A stretch of 64,000 bases of DNA from Ensifer adhaerens (GTDB lineage: Bacteria > Pseudomonadota > Alphaproteobacteria > Rhizobiales > Rhizobiaceae), in contig NZ_LAZS01000005.1 of NCBI RefSeq assembly GCF_002007205.1, positions 1,674,001 to 1,738,000 on the forward strand. Reading direction: 5' to 3'. The notes under the pieces are model-generated. The model saw only the letters and a program-made list of their open reading frames with translations, was not told where the DNA came from and ran no database searches. A program made the position numbers and the translations under genes. Positions 1-8,109 of this stretch are shown piece after piece (within the stretch, counting starts at the first letter, position 1; each line of letters starts with the position of its first letter).

Positions 1-691
1 CGAACCGTCGCTCGCGGAAGCCCACCTTCTCCAGCAACTCGTAGGAATAGGGAACGCCCGCAAGGTTCGTGCTGCCGCTTTCGGCCAGGCCGTCGAGAAA
101 GCCGGGATCGAGGATCGATCCACCGGGAATATAGAGGCTGGCGCCGACTGCCAGGTGGGAATTCAGTACTGAGAGGCCATAGGAGTAATGCAGCGGCAGG
201 ATATGACAGCCGCGGTCTTCCGCCGTCAGGCCGAGATAGCCGGCGATGGAGGCGGCGTTTGCCGAAATGTTCTCCCGCGACAGGCGCACGGCCTTGCCAC
301 AACCGGTGCTGCCCGAGGTCGAGAGCATGACAGCGAGTTCGTCATGGGGCGCCCTGCCGTCCTGCCGCAGATGTTCCGTGCGCCAGCGGCCATCGATCCG
401 GCGAAAGGCCTGATCGGGAGCAAAGACATCGACCCAGGATCCGGCAGATCCGTTCCTCGGGGCCTGCATGGCGACGGCATGCCCGGCCTGGAGCGCCGCG
501 AGATAGGCGATGATCGCGTGTTCGCAAAGCTCGGCCTCGATCGTCACCAAACCGCGCGGACCGCGAAACGCGAGCGCCTGGCGGGCAACGCGCTCGCCGA
601 GTTCGCGATAGGTGACGGTCCGCTGCCCGCAAAACACCAGCGCCGGACGGTCGCGCCATTTCGCCAGATCCGCAATGAACGAGAGGGACAT
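1..691 (-). CDS. AMP-forming acyl-CoA ligase / adenylating enzyme, N-terminal part (cut by window edge)
   Basis: The frame opens at an ATG whose complement ends at 691 and runs off the left edge, so at least 230 codons of the 5' end are present. The translation starts MSLSFIADLAKWRDRPALVF and carries the adenylation P-loop STSGSTGCGKAV near residue 120, followed by HILPLHYSYGLSV, the usual A4/A5-type region of the ANL superfamily (acyl-CoA synthetases, NRPS adenylation domains). An in-frame stop at 731-733 leaves no other upstream start. The Shine-Dalgarno is weak. Substrate cannot be told because the C-terminal half is missing. The divergent gap to the next gene has a candidate promoter. Confidence 0.8.
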   Translation of the reverse strand, partial: MSLSFIADLAKWRDRPALVFCGQRTVTYRELGERVARQALAFRGPRGLVTIEAELCEHAIIAYLAALQAGHAVAMQAPRNGSAGSWVDVFAPDQAFRRIDGRWRTEHLRQDGRAPHDELAVMLSTSGSTGCGKAVRLSRENISANAASIAGYLGLTAEDRGCHILPLHYSYGLSVLNSHLAVGASLYIPGGSILDPGFLDGLAESGSTNLAGVPYSYELLEKVGFRERRF

Positions 692-740
692 GCTTGACCG
701 TCGCTGTTTTCCCGGGCTCCCACGCCCGATTTAGCAGCGC

Positions 741-769
741 CGAATATAATTGGTGACTAATGGCGTCAA
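741..769 (-). promoter_or_regulatory. Candidate promoter of the acyl-CoA ligase with a dyad in its spacer
   Basis: On the minus strand TTGACG (769-764) is followed 17 bases later by TATTCG, or 15 bases later by TATATT; rhizobial housekeeping promoters resemble CTTGAC-N17-CTATAT. Between the boxes lies ATTAGTCACCAAT, an imperfect dyad with ATT/AAT ends that could hold an operator. The rest of 692-967 shows nothing else recognisable. Assigned by eye only. Confidence 0.35.
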
Positions 770-967
770 GTATAAAAGATGGCCGCCGCGGCCGGGCGTC
801 CGCTGCCCTGCGACATGCGGTTGCGATCAACCGGGGACGGATGGAATTCAGCAACCATACCGGGCGGGATTCGCCAGCGCCCCGATATCTTCAGACTCCC
901 TTAAACGCAGCCTTCCCATAGTGGCCTCGTATCGAGCCATCCAGACGTCATCGGGGACCACGACAGA

Positions 968-2041
968 ATGAACAGGCAAGTTCCAGCGGATGCCAGCCGA
1001 TCGCAGGCGCGGCAGGCGGCGATCATTCTGAAGGTGACGCATGCAATGGCGTCGCACGGGATCGCGGCCCTGCCCCGCAATTACGAGCTATTCTACGAGG
1101 CGCTCTCCGGCCGCCTGCCGCAGCTTTCCCGGGAGCTCGCCGCCCTCGGGAGCAACCCGCAGCAGGATGCGCTGGATGCCCTGGGCCTCAAGCATCACCT
1201 TGTCTCGCACGCGGCGCTTGCCGCGGACCGGGCGAGAGCCGCAGGCCAGGAAACCCTTGCCGAGATCGCCGGAAAGCTCAGGCTCGCCTTGCTGCAGAAG
1301 CAAGCCTTCAAGGACGAGCTCGATCATTTCGCCGGCCGACTGGCCGCGGACCCCGTCGCAGGCCTGTCCGAATTCGCCGACGACGCTGCGCGCCTGCGGG
1401 ACGCGGCAGGTCGACTGACGAATGAAGAGAGCGCTCTCCAGCATGCCATCGAAACGAGCGCGCGACGTCTTGCCGAACTCGAAGGCGATCTCTCCGAAAG
1501 CCGCCGATCCTTGACCCGCGATCCCGCCACGGGCCTGCCGAACCGGCTGGCGCTGACGGCGAAACTCGACTCGATTCTCGAAACGGAGCGGACCGACCAG
1601 CCGGTCGCCCTGCTCCTTGCCTCGGTGGAAGGGCTTCGCGAGATGGCCGAGCATCACGGCGGCACGGTTGCGGCCAAGGCGCTTGCCAAACTGTCGGCGC
1701 TGTTTCGCAAGTCGATCAAGAAGAACGATTTCGTCGCGCGTGTGGGCCAGCAGGACTTTGCCTTCGTGTGCAGGGACGTCAGCGCCGAAAACGCCGAGGC
1801 CATTGCCCGGCGCCTGCGGCAGTCCGTGACGGAACTGACGGTCACCCTCCCCGGACGGGCGCACACCGCCGAGACGCTTTCGCTTGCGGCCGGCATCACG
1901 ATCGCACAGCCGGCATCGACGAGCGTCGATCTGTTGAGCCAGGCGGAACAGGCCCTCGCCGGCGCACGCGATGGCGCCGGCATCCTTTGTTACTCGGCGG
2001 CCCTCGGCCGCGGCAGGGGCTACGGCCAGAGCGCCGCTTGA
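968..2041 (+). CDS. GGDEF-domain protein with degenerate active site
   Basis: 357 residues. The C-terminal half begins with a normal GGDEF-domain entry (RDPATGLPNR, about residue 183) and continues to the end with the right spacing for a diguanylate cyclase fold. The signature loop, however, reads GQQDF at residues 260-264 instead of GG(D/E)EF, so two glycine/acid positions needed for GTP and metal binding are changed. The N-terminal half is alpha-helical and charged, with no membrane segment or known sensor domain visible. It is therefore probably a c-di-GMP binding or protein-interaction module, not an active cyclase (inference). It converges with the MarR gene, 10 bases apart. Confidence 0.8.
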   Translation: MNRQVPADASRSQARQAAIILKVTHAMASHGIAALPRNYELFYEALSGRLPQLSRELAALGSNPQQDALDALGLKHHLVSHAALAADRARAAGQETLAEIAGKLRLALLQKQAFKDELDHFAGRLAADPVAGLSEFADDAARLRDAAGRLTNEESALQHAIETSARRLAELEGDLSESRRSLTRDPATGLPNRLALTAKLDSILETERTDQPVALLLASVEGLREMAEHHGGTVAAKALAKLSALFRKSIKKNDFVARVGQQDFAFVCRDVSAENAEAIARRLRQSVTELTVTLPGRAHTAETLSLAAGITIAQPASTSVDLLSQAEQALAGARDGAGILCYSAALGRGRGYGQSAA

Positions 2042-2051
2042 CGCTTGCGAA

Positions 2052-2504
2052 TCAGGCGGCGACCGGGTGACGGTTTTCGTCGATTTCCGACGCCTTCTCG
2101 CGCAGACAGCCAAGCAAGCGAAAGAGTTCGGTGCGTTCGCAATCGTCCAGCGCCGAGAACAGCTCATCGATTGTGCGATGGCGTGGCTGCAGTGCCGCCT
2201 CCAGCGCCAGCCGGCCGCGGTCGGTGATCGAGATGATCTTCGCGCGGCGGTCTTCCGGATCCGGTTCGCGCAGGACCATGCCGTCCCGCTCCAGGCCGTC
2301 GATTGCTTCGGTCACGGTTCTGGCCGCAAAGCCGAGCGCCGAAGCGATATCCGCGCAGCGGCACGGGCCGAGCGTGTCCAGATAGAACAGGAATTTGCTG
2401 CGCGCGAGCGAAACGCCTTCCTCCGACATCGACGCGTTCACCAGGCGATGAACGCAATGGTAGAGATCGAAGAGCCGCTCGGCGACTTCGACTTTTTCTG
2501 TCAT
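2052..2504 (-). CDS. MarR-family transcriptional regulator
   Basis: 150 residues starting MTEKVEVAERL. The middle has the winged-helix pattern of MarR proteins: a recognition region CADIASALGFAARTVTEAID and a wing with EPDPEDRRAKIISIT, where DxRxK/R is the family hallmark. I chose the ATG at 2504 because GAGG sits 9 bases upstream; an earlier in-frame ATG would overlap that ribosome site. A perfect palindrome lies just upstream (2519-2533), which suggests autoregulation. The ligand and regulon are unknown; the gene upstream on the same strand encodes a small secreted protein and is separated by a terminator. Confidence 0.88.
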   Translation of the reverse strand: MTEKVEVAERLFDLYHCVHRLVNASMSEEGVSLARSKFLFYLDTLGPCRCADIASALGFAARTVTEAIDGLERDGMVLREPDPEDRRAKIISITDRGRLALEAALQPRHRTIDELFSALDDCERTELFRLLGCLREKASEIDENRHPVAA

Positions 2505-2518
2505 GGCAATGTACCTCA

Positions 2519-2533
2519 TTTGGCAACGCCAAA
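2519..2533. promoter_or_regulatory. Perfect palindrome upstream of the MarR gene (candidate operator)
   Basis: TTTGGC-AAC-GCCAAA is a perfect 6+3+6 inverted repeat 15 bases before the MarR start. MarR dimers bind short palindromes of this size and often repress their own gene, so it is a reasonable autoregulatory operator. The link to this MarR is inference from position. Confidence 0.5.
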
Positions 2534-2542
2534 ACGAAACAA

Positions 2543-2567
2543 CCCGGCCCCGCGTGGCGGGACCGGG
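2543..2567 (-). terminator. Intrinsic terminator after the first YYxG secreted protein gene
   Basis: On the minus strand CCCGGTCCCGC and GCGGGGCCGGG pair across a CAC loop, followed by TTGTTTCGTTTT. The single non-Watson-Crick position is G-U on the minus transcript but A-C on the plus, so the element is built for minus-strand transcription. Confidence 0.75.
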
Positions 2568-2593
2568 CTGTTCGGTCAACCGTCTGGCGTGAC

Positions 2594-2869
2594 TTACTGC
2601 TTGTTTGCGTCGGCCTGGCCGAAAGCCTTGGCGCCGCCATTGGCGATCGCGCCGGTTGCCGTCGTGTCGACGGACTTGTCTTCAATGCCCGCATAGTAGT
2701 CACCGCGGCTTGCGGTCGCGGACACGCCGGTGCCGGCGGAAGCCTCGGCGCGGCCGGTAAAGAGCGGCGTGGAGCTCACACCCTCGTAGTAGCTGCCGCC
2801 GGCGACAGCGGCAGACGCACCGCCGAGCATGGCGGCCGCAACGAGGATTGCGGCAAAGGACTTCTTCAT
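2594..2869 (-). CDS. Small secreted protein with YYxG motifs, paralogue 1
   Basis: 91 residues. Residues 1-23 are a clear signal peptide (MKKSFAAILVAAAMLGGASA, cleavage near AVA-GG). The mature part of about 68 residues has the motif GGSYYEGVSSTPLFTGR directly after cleavage, a second block GDYYAGIEDK, and then DTTATGAIANGG. There is no cysteine and no known catalytic motif. Its neighbour at 3025-3312 is a clear paralogue with the same blocks in a different order. AGGA lies 9 bases before the ATG. It resembles short rhizobial secreted proteins of unknown function; I cannot name a family with certainty. Confidence 0.8.
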   Translation of the reverse strand: MKKSFAAILVAAAMLGGASAAVAGGSYYEGVSSTPLFTGRAEASAGTGVSATASRGDYYAGIEDKSVDTTATGAIANGGAKAFGQADANKQ

Positions 2870-2975
2870 AGGTCAGTTCCTTGGTGGAGAGGTGGGAGGT
2901 CGAGGACTAGGGCCGAGCAGGCGCTTGGGGTCGCCTCATAGGATCACGACGGTGGTCGATCAAATCCCTTGAAAT

Positions 2976-3001
2976 GGGGTGCGGGCCAAAACCCGCGCCC
3001 C
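2976..3001 (-). terminator. Hairpin after the second YYxG secreted protein gene
   Basis: GGGGTGCGGG and CCCGCGCCCC pair around CCAAAA, 24 bases after the stop codon on the minus strand, with one mismatch. It is followed by ATTTC, a short weak U stretch. Probably a terminator separating the two paralogues. Confidence 0.55.
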
Positions 3002-3024
3002 TTCTTTCATCGCCTTTAGCGCGA

Positions 3025-3312
3025 TTAGCGCGAAATGCCCTGGTAGTATTCGCCTTCGCCGCCGATCACGCTCTTCGGCGCAACACCGTAGTTTGCGATC
3101 GAGCCGGTGTTGGTACGATCGACGTAGCCGGCTTCGGAATTGCCGATGGTGAAGGACGACTTGCCCGTGACGGCAGGCGTGCGCTCGGTATAGAGCGGCG
3201 TCGGGCTGACGCCTTCATAGTAGCTGCCGCCGGCGAAGGCGGCGGAAGCGCCACCGAGGATAGCGGTTGCGACGAGAGCGGCGGAAAGAGCGGTCTGGAT
3301 TGCAGTTTTCAT
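3025..3312 (-). CDS. Small secreted protein with YYxG motifs, paralogue 2
   Basis: 95 residues from the ATG at 3312, which has AGGAG 8 bases upstream; a GTG three codons earlier would sit on that site. A signal peptide (MKTAIQTALSAALVATAILG, cleavage near AFA-GG) is followed by GGSYYEGVSPTPLYTER, nearly identical to paralogue 1. The rest differs in order: VDRTNTGSIANYG precedes a terminal GEYYQGISR, whereas in paralogue 1 the second YYxG comes first. It was probably produced by tandem duplication with later rearrangement. Each gene has its own upstream region and terminator, so they can be controlled separately. Function unknown. Confidence 0.8.
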   Translation of the reverse strand: MKTAIQTALSAALVATAILGGASAAFAGGSYYEGVSPTPLYTERTPAVTGKSSFTIGNSEAGYVDRTNTGSIANYGVAPKSVIGGEGEYYQGISR

Positions 3313-3624
3313 GGTCTTCACTCCTGGGAGGCTCGTTCGGCTGAACGAGGTTTCATCTAAAATGTCCTTGGCCGGATCGGTCGTCCGTCGGAACGCGGGG
3401 CCTTTGCCAATGGCGTTCGGTCGATCGAGGCGGTCAGAAGAGCGTTCCCCGCCCTTCCGTTATTGAGATGGTCCCTCACGATGAGGATGTGTAGTATCGA
3501 TTGTCGGAACGCCTTGTTCAAAAATCGATAACAATGACCTCTTGAATTCCCGGACCGTCACAGCGGTGGCAACTGCACGCCCGCGCCTCTTGCCTTCCCG
3601 GCCAAGTCCGGGCAAAAGGCCGCA
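3313..3624. other. Divergent intergenic region with a small inverted repeat
   Basis: This gap of 312 bases separates the second secreted-protein gene (minus) from the ABC-F gene (plus). It holds CTCGTTC-GGCT-GAACGAG at 3332-3349, immediately before the ribosome site of the secreted-protein gene, where it could form a leader hairpin or an operator. An AT-richer stretch near 3520-3545 may contain promoters, but no convincing -35/-10 pair stands out. No coding signal was seen. Confidence 0.5.
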
Positions 3625-5514
3625 ATGATCCAGATTTCCGGCCTTTCCGCCCGCATCGCGGGACGTCTCCTCATCGAAAATGCATCCGTGACGCTTCCGG
3701 CGGGCACGAAGGCGGGGCTCGTTGGCCGAAACGGTGCCGGAAAGTCGACGCTGTTTCGCATCATCACCGGCGAATTCGCGTCGGAAGCAGGCACGATCGC
3801 GCTACCGAAGAACGCGCGCATCGGTCAGGTCGCGCAGGAGGCGCCCAGCACCGAGGAGCCGCTGATCGAGATCGTGCTCAAGGCGGACAAGGAGCGCACT
3901 GCGCTGGTCGCCGAAGCCGAAACAGCGACCGATCCGCACAGGATCGCCGAGATCCAGACACGGCTTGCCGACATCGGTGCCCACTCTGCAGAGGCGCGTG
4001 CTGCAAGCATTCTCGCCGGCCTCGGCTTCGACCACGAAGCCCAGCTGCGTCCCGCCTCCTCGTTTTCCGGTGGCTGGCGCATGCGCGTGGCGCTTGCGGG
4101 CGTGCTCTTTTCCGAGCCGGATCTGCTGCTGCTCGACGAACCGACCAACTATCTCGACCTTGAAGGCACGCTCTGGCTCGAGGATTACATCCGCCGCTAT
4201 CCGCATACCGTCATCATCATCAGCCACGACCGCGACCTCTTGAACACCGCGGTCAACGCCATCGTGCATCTCGATCAGAAGAAGCTCACCTTCTATCGTG
4301 GGCCCTACGACCAGTTCGAGCGGCAGAAGGCGGAAGCCGACGAACTGCAGATGAAGGCGAAAGCCAAGAACGACGCAGCGCGAAAGCACCTGCAGAGTTT
4401 CATCGACCGCTTCAAGGCCAAGGCCACCAAGGCGCGCCAGGCGCAAAGCCGCGTCAAGGCGCTGGAGCGCATGGGCACGATTGCGGCCGTGATCGAAGAC
4501 CATGTCCAGGGCTTCTCCTTCCCGGATCCGGAGAAGGAGGCGGCATCGCCGATCATCGCCGTCACCGGCGGTACCGTTGGTTATGAGCCGGGCAAGCCCA
4601 TTCTCAAGCGTTTGAACCTCCGGATCGACACCGACGACCGCATCGCGCTTCTCGGTTCGAACGGCAACGGCAAATCCACCTTCGCCAAGTTCATCTCCGG
4701 ACGGCTCGCGCCGGAGGCGGGCGAACTGAAGATCGCGCCGAACCTCAAGGTCGGCTTCTTCGCCCAGCACCAGCTCGACGACCTGATCCCGACGCAAAGT
4801 GCGGTCGAACACGTGCGCCGGCGCATGCCGGAAGCGCCCGAAGCCAAGGTGCGCTCGCGCGTGGCGCAGATGGGGCTTGCGACGGAAAAGATGGAAACGC
4901 CCGCCAAGGATCTCTCGGGCGGCGAAAAGGCGCGGCTGCTGATGGGCCTTGCGGCCTTCGACGCGCCGAACCTCTTGATCCTCGACGAGCCGACCAACCA
5001 CCTCGACATCGACAGCCGCAACGCGCTGATCACTGCGCTCAACGACTACTCCGGCGCCGTGATCCTGATCTCGCACGACCGGCACCTGATCGAGGCGACC
5101 GCCGACCGGCTGTGGCTGGTGCGCGACGGAACGGTGACGAGCTACGACGGCGACCTCGAAGACTATCGCAGCCTGATCGTCGGCGGTCCCAAGACGAAGG
5201 ACGAGAAGCCGAGGCCGAACGGCGTCGACGACGCCCTCTCGAAGGCGGACCAGCGCAAGGCCAATGCCGACAGGCGCGCCTCGCTGGCGCCGCTTCGCAA
5301 GAAGATCAATGAAATCGAATCCTTGACCGGAAAGCTGGAGAAAGTGATTCAGGCACTTGATGTGGAACTTGCCGATCCGGCGCTCTACGAAAAGGCGCCG
5401 GCCAAGGCCGCACAGAAGGCCAAGGAACGCTCCGACGCGGCAGTGAAACTGGCGCAGGCCGAAGAGCAATGGCTCGAACTTTCCGCCGAGTATGAAGAGG
5501 CGATGGCCGGCTGA
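3625..5514 (+). CDS. ABC-F family ATPase, YheS/Uup-like ribosome-associated protein
   Basis: 629 residues with two ATP-binding cassettes and no membrane segments, the hallmark of ABC-F translation factors. Cassette 1 has Walker A GRNGAGKST (35-43), signature SGGW (148-151) and Walker B DEPTNY (from 171). Cassette 2 has GSNGNGKST (344-352), LSGGE (430-434) and DEPTNHLD (from 454). The helical linker between them includes SFIDRFKAKATKARQAQSR, the P-site tRNA interaction motif of the family and close to E. coli YheS. A charged coiled-coil tail of about 90 residues follows cassette 2. Such proteins bind the ribosomal E site and relieve stalling. It stands alone; the neighbour converges. Confidence 0.92.
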   Translation: MIQISGLSARIAGRLLIENASVTLPAGTKAGLVGRNGAGKSTLFRIITGEFASEAGTIALPKNARIGQVAQEAPSTEEPLIEIVLKADKERTALVAEAETATDPHRIAEIQTRLADIGAHSAEARAASILAGLGFDHEAQLRPASSFSGGWRMRVALAGVLFSEPDLLLLDEPTNYLDLEGTLWLEDYIRRYPHTVIIISHDRDLLNTAVNAIVHLDQKKLTFYRGPYDQFERQKAEADELQMKAKAKNDAARKHLQSFIDRFKAKATKARQAQSRVKALERMGTIAAVIEDHVQGFSFPDPEKEAASPIIAVTGGTVGYEPGKPILKRLNLRIDTDDRIALLGSNGNGKSTFAKFISGRLAPEAGELKIAPNLKVGFFAQHQLDDLIPTQSAVEHVRRRMPEAPEAKVRSRVAQMGLATEKMETPAKDLSGGEKARLLMGLAAFDAPNLLILDEPTNHLDIDSRNALITALNDYSGAVILISHDRHLIEATADRLWLVRDGTVTSYDGDLEDYRSLIVGGPKTKDEKPRPNGVDDALSKADQRKANADRRASLAPLRKKINEIESLTGKLEKVIQALDVELADPALYEKAPAKAAQKAKERSDAAVKLAQAEEQWLELSAEYEEAMAG

Positions 5515-5547
5515 CGGCAGTCGGCACGACCCTCGCTCCCGTCGCTG

Positions 5548-6390
5548 TCACCCCAGTTCGAAGGTGGTGATGCCGTAGATCCGCGCGAGCGGCAGCCCCG
5601 GGTCCGGCCCGCGATACATCCGTGCGGTTTCAAAGACCGGCTTGATATTGTAGCGGTCGCAGAGCGCCTTGGCCGAGGCGTTCGGTTCGGGGATATCGAG
5701 ATAGATTTCGCTGCCGTTGACACCGGCGGCGAGCTTGCGAAAGACGAGATCGGCACCGGTCTCCGTGTCGGAAAAGAGCGGTCCGACCTTGAACCCGTTG
5801 CGGCAGACCCGGATCGTCCCATAGGCCGCGACCGCGCTGTCTCGCAGCAGCAAGACACTGCGGCGCCCATCGCTCGACTTCAGCCATTCGCGCAGAAAGA
5901 TCTGGCGCCGCGCCGGCACGAAGCGGCGGTCGTAATCGGTGAGCAGCGACATATGGACCGGCGCGACCTCAAGAAGATCGGCGCCCGGCGGCTCGACGAC
6001 GTCGATGACGCCGCCGTAGCGGATGTTTGCGTGAGCGTAGGCAAAGCCGGATCGGCGATAGTTCTCCTGCTGGGCGACCACGCCATCGAGACCGACGATG
6101 CGCCGGTCGGCGGTCGCCATTGCCTGTTGCCACAGTTGCCGGCCAATGCCCTGGCCGCGATGGTCCGGCCGCGTGATGAAGAAGCCGAGAAAGGCGTAGC
6201 TGTCGCTGTATCGCACCAGCGAAATCGCTGCGACCGGCCCGTCCTCGCCCTCCGCGACCCAGTAGCCCTCCGGATCAGCCGCCCAGAAAGGCGCGGCGTC
6301 ACCGAGCCCGGGATTCCACCCCTCCTGCGCCGCCCACTCGATCATGAGGTCGAGTTCGGCACGGCTTGCGCGACGGATCTGCTGCTGCAT
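5548..6390 (-). CDS. Two-domain GNAT-family N-acetyltransferase
   Basis: 280 residues. The N-terminal half is a canonical GNAT domain: beta strands YWVAEGEDGPVAAISLV and FLGFFITRPDHRGQGIGRQL, where RGQGIG (about 80-85) is the acetyl-CoA pyrophosphate-binding Q/RxxGxG/A loop. The C-terminal half has the layout of the second GNAT-like domain found in YitI-type proteins. The start has a strong site (GAGGAG, 6 bases before the ATG). The substrate cannot be told from the sequence. The gene converges on the ABC-F gene and is divergent from the sugar dehydrogenase. Confidence 0.85.
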   Translation of the reverse strand: MQQQIRRASRAELDLMIEWAAQEGWNPGLGDAAPFWAADPEGYWVAEGEDGPVAAISLVRYSDSYAFLGFFITRPDHRGQGIGRQLWQQAMATADRRIVGLDGVVAQQENYRRSGFAYAHANIRYGGVIDVVEPPGADLLEVAPVHMSLLTDYDRRFVPARRQIFLREWLKSSDGRRSVLLLRDSAVAAYGTIRVCRNGFKVGPLFSDTETGADLVFRKLAAGVNGSEIYLDIPEPNASAKALCDRYNIKPVFETARMYRGPDPGLPLARIYGITTFELG

Positions 6391-6618
6391 CGTTCACTCC
6401 TCATTGGGGGATGCCATATCGCCCCATTGCCAGTGCGGTTGACGGATCGGCACGGCACGTCCGTTGGTAGAGCTAGCGCGGCGACGTTGAGAGGGAATGA
6501 CAATCTGTCGATTTCACCGACATCGATGGCGTACACCGGAGACGGACCGGCGCCTTGCTCCCGTCGCGCAATCTGCTACAAGAACCGACAATAAGTCATA
6601 CAAATTGAGCGGAACACC

Positions 6619-7545
6619 ATGGCCCCCATCAAAATTGCCCTTGTCGGCATCGGCAAGATCGTTCGCGACCAGCACCTGCCGGCGATCGCCAAGAACAGCG
6701 ACTATCAGTTGATTGCCGCGGCGAGCCGACATGGGACCGTAGACGGCATCGACAATTTCAAATCGATCGAGGCGATGCTCGAGGCGGTGCCTGCGATCGA
6801 AGCCGTGTCGCTCTGCATGCCGCCGCAATATCGCTACGAGGCAGCTCGCGTCGCACTCGACGCCGGCAAGCACGTGTTCCTGGAAAAGCCGCCGGGCGCG
6901 ACGCTCAGCGAAGTGGCGGATCTCGAGGCGCTGGCAGCATCGAAGGGACTGTCGCTGTTTGCAAGCTGGCACTCCCGCTACGCGCCGGCCGTGGAGGCGG
7001 CAAAGTCCTTCCTGGCAACCACGACGATCAAGGATGTCCAGGTCATCTGGAAGGAAGACGTGCGCCACTGGCACCCGAACCAGGAATGGATCTGGGCGGC
7101 CGGGGGCCTCGGGATCTTCGATCCGGGCATCAACGCGTTGTCGATCGTCACCCACATCCTGCCACGCCCGCTGTTCGTTACGTCGGCCGTGCTCGAGTTC
7201 CCCGAGAATCGCGACGCGCCGATCGCCGCCAGCATCACCTTCACCGACGGGCAAAAGCTTCCGGTTGCAGCGGAATTCGACTGGCGCCAGACCGGAAAGC
7301 AGAGCTGGGACATCGTCGCCCGCACAGCCGCGGGCGAGATGGTTCTGTCGGAAGGCGGCGCCAAGCTCGCGATCGACGGCAAGCTCGTGCACCAGGAGCC
7401 GGAGCAGGAATACCCGATGCTCTATCGGCGCTTCGCCGAGATCGTCAAAGCAGGCAAGTCGGATGTCGATCTGGCGCCGCTGCGCCATGTGGCCGATGCA
7501 TTCATGCTCGGCAAGCGCAAGTTCGTCGAAGCTTTCCACGATTGA
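6619..7545 (+). CDS. D-galactose / L-arabinose 1-dehydrogenase (Gfo/Idh/MocA family)
   Basis: 308 residues. It begins with an NAD(P)-binding Rossmann motif (IALVGIGKIVRDQHLPAI) and has the EKPPGATL motif near residue 93 that marks Gfo/Idh/MocA oxidoreductases. Stretches such as WKEDVRHWHPNQEWIW and GIFDPGINALSIVT closely match what I remember of the Azospirillum L-arabinose 1-dehydrogenase, a 309-residue enzyme that also oxidises D-galactose. It would turn the aldose into its lactone, the first step of the non-phosphorylative or De Ley-Doudoroff routes. No other pathway gene is adjacent. The substrate choice between galactose and arabinose is not settled. Confidence 0.85.
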   Translation: MAPIKIALVGIGKIVRDQHLPAIAKNSDYQLIAAASRHGTVDGIDNFKSIEAMLEAVPAIEAVSLCMPPQYRYEAARVALDAGKHVFLEKPPGATLSEVADLEALAASKGLSLFASWHSRYAPAVEAAKSFLATTTIKDVQVIWKEDVRHWHPNQEWIWAAGGLGIFDPGINALSIVTHILPRPLFVTSAVLEFPENRDAPIAASITFTDGQKLPVAAEFDWRQTGKQSWDIVARTAAGEMVLSEGGAKLAIDGKLVHQEPEQEYPMLYRRFAEIVKAGKSDVDLAPLRHVADAFMLGKRKFVEAFHD

Positions 7546-7568
7546 TCTTCGGGACATGCCGGAAACAG

Positions 7569-7596
7569 GAAGCCCACGGTCTCGGCCGCGGGCTTC
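7569..7596. terminator. Hairpin between the sugar dehydrogenase and holC
   Basis: GAAGCCC (7569-7575) pairs with GGGCTTC (7590-7596), with further pairing inside. It lies in the 73-base gap between two converging genes and probably ends the plus transcript; the following TTCGTCG is a poor U tract. Confidence 0.5.
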
Positions 7597-7618
7597 TTCG
7601 TCGTAACCTTTTGTAAAA

Positions 7619-8068
7619 TCAGGCCTTCTTTTCCCAGCGGCCGTCGCGGTTCTGCTGCCAGTAGGTCAAGGTATGCCCCTCCGCCTTCAGCCGTTTCCAA
7701 TGGCCACGCGCGCCTTCAAGCTGCTCCTGGTCGTAGCCGTCGAACATGAAGACGATGCGTTCATAGGCCGAAACCTCAGGCGGGCTGGCGCCATCGATGA
7801 CGAAGCGGACCGTCGCCGCATTCGCATTGCCCTCATCGGCCACGAGCAATACCGGCTGATCTGCCGCGAAGTCGCCGGCGTCCGTGCCGTGCGGCAGGAA
7901 GCTCTCGTCCCGGTAGACCCAGAGATGCGTGTCGAGCGCATCGCGCCGCTCGGCATCGGTCGTCTGCACGACCACCCGCCAGCCACGCTCGACGCTCTTG
8001 TCAAGCAAAGGCGGCAGCGCGTCTTCGAGCTTCGATTCCGTCAGGTGGTAGAACAGGATTTCGGTCAT
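7619..8068 (-). CDS. holC: DNA polymerase III subunit chi
   Basis: 149 residues, the normal length. The start MTEILFYHLTESKLEDALPP, the middle LDTHLWVYRDESFLPHG and the end YWQQNRDGRWEKKA all fit HolC. Chi links the clamp-loader complex to single-stranded DNA-binding protein during replication. It lies 41 bases after pepA on the same strand; the pepA-holC order is conserved widely in proteobacteria, which supports both calls. Confidence 0.93.
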   Translation of the reverse strand: MTEILFYHLTESKLEDALPPLLDKSVERGWRVVVQTTDAERRDALDTHLWVYRDESFLPHGTDAGDFAADQPVLLVADEGNANAATVRFVIDGASPPEVSAYERIVFMFDGYDQEQLEGARGHWKRLKAEGHTLTYWQQNRDGRWEKKA

Positions 8069-8109
8069 GCCGATTGTTTCCCGGCTTTCGTCACGTCCGG
8101 CATTGCCGA

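Noticed and set aside
3802-5469. Long open frame antisense to the ABC-F gene
   Set aside because: A shadow of the GC-rich coding strand; no start site or recognisable domain.
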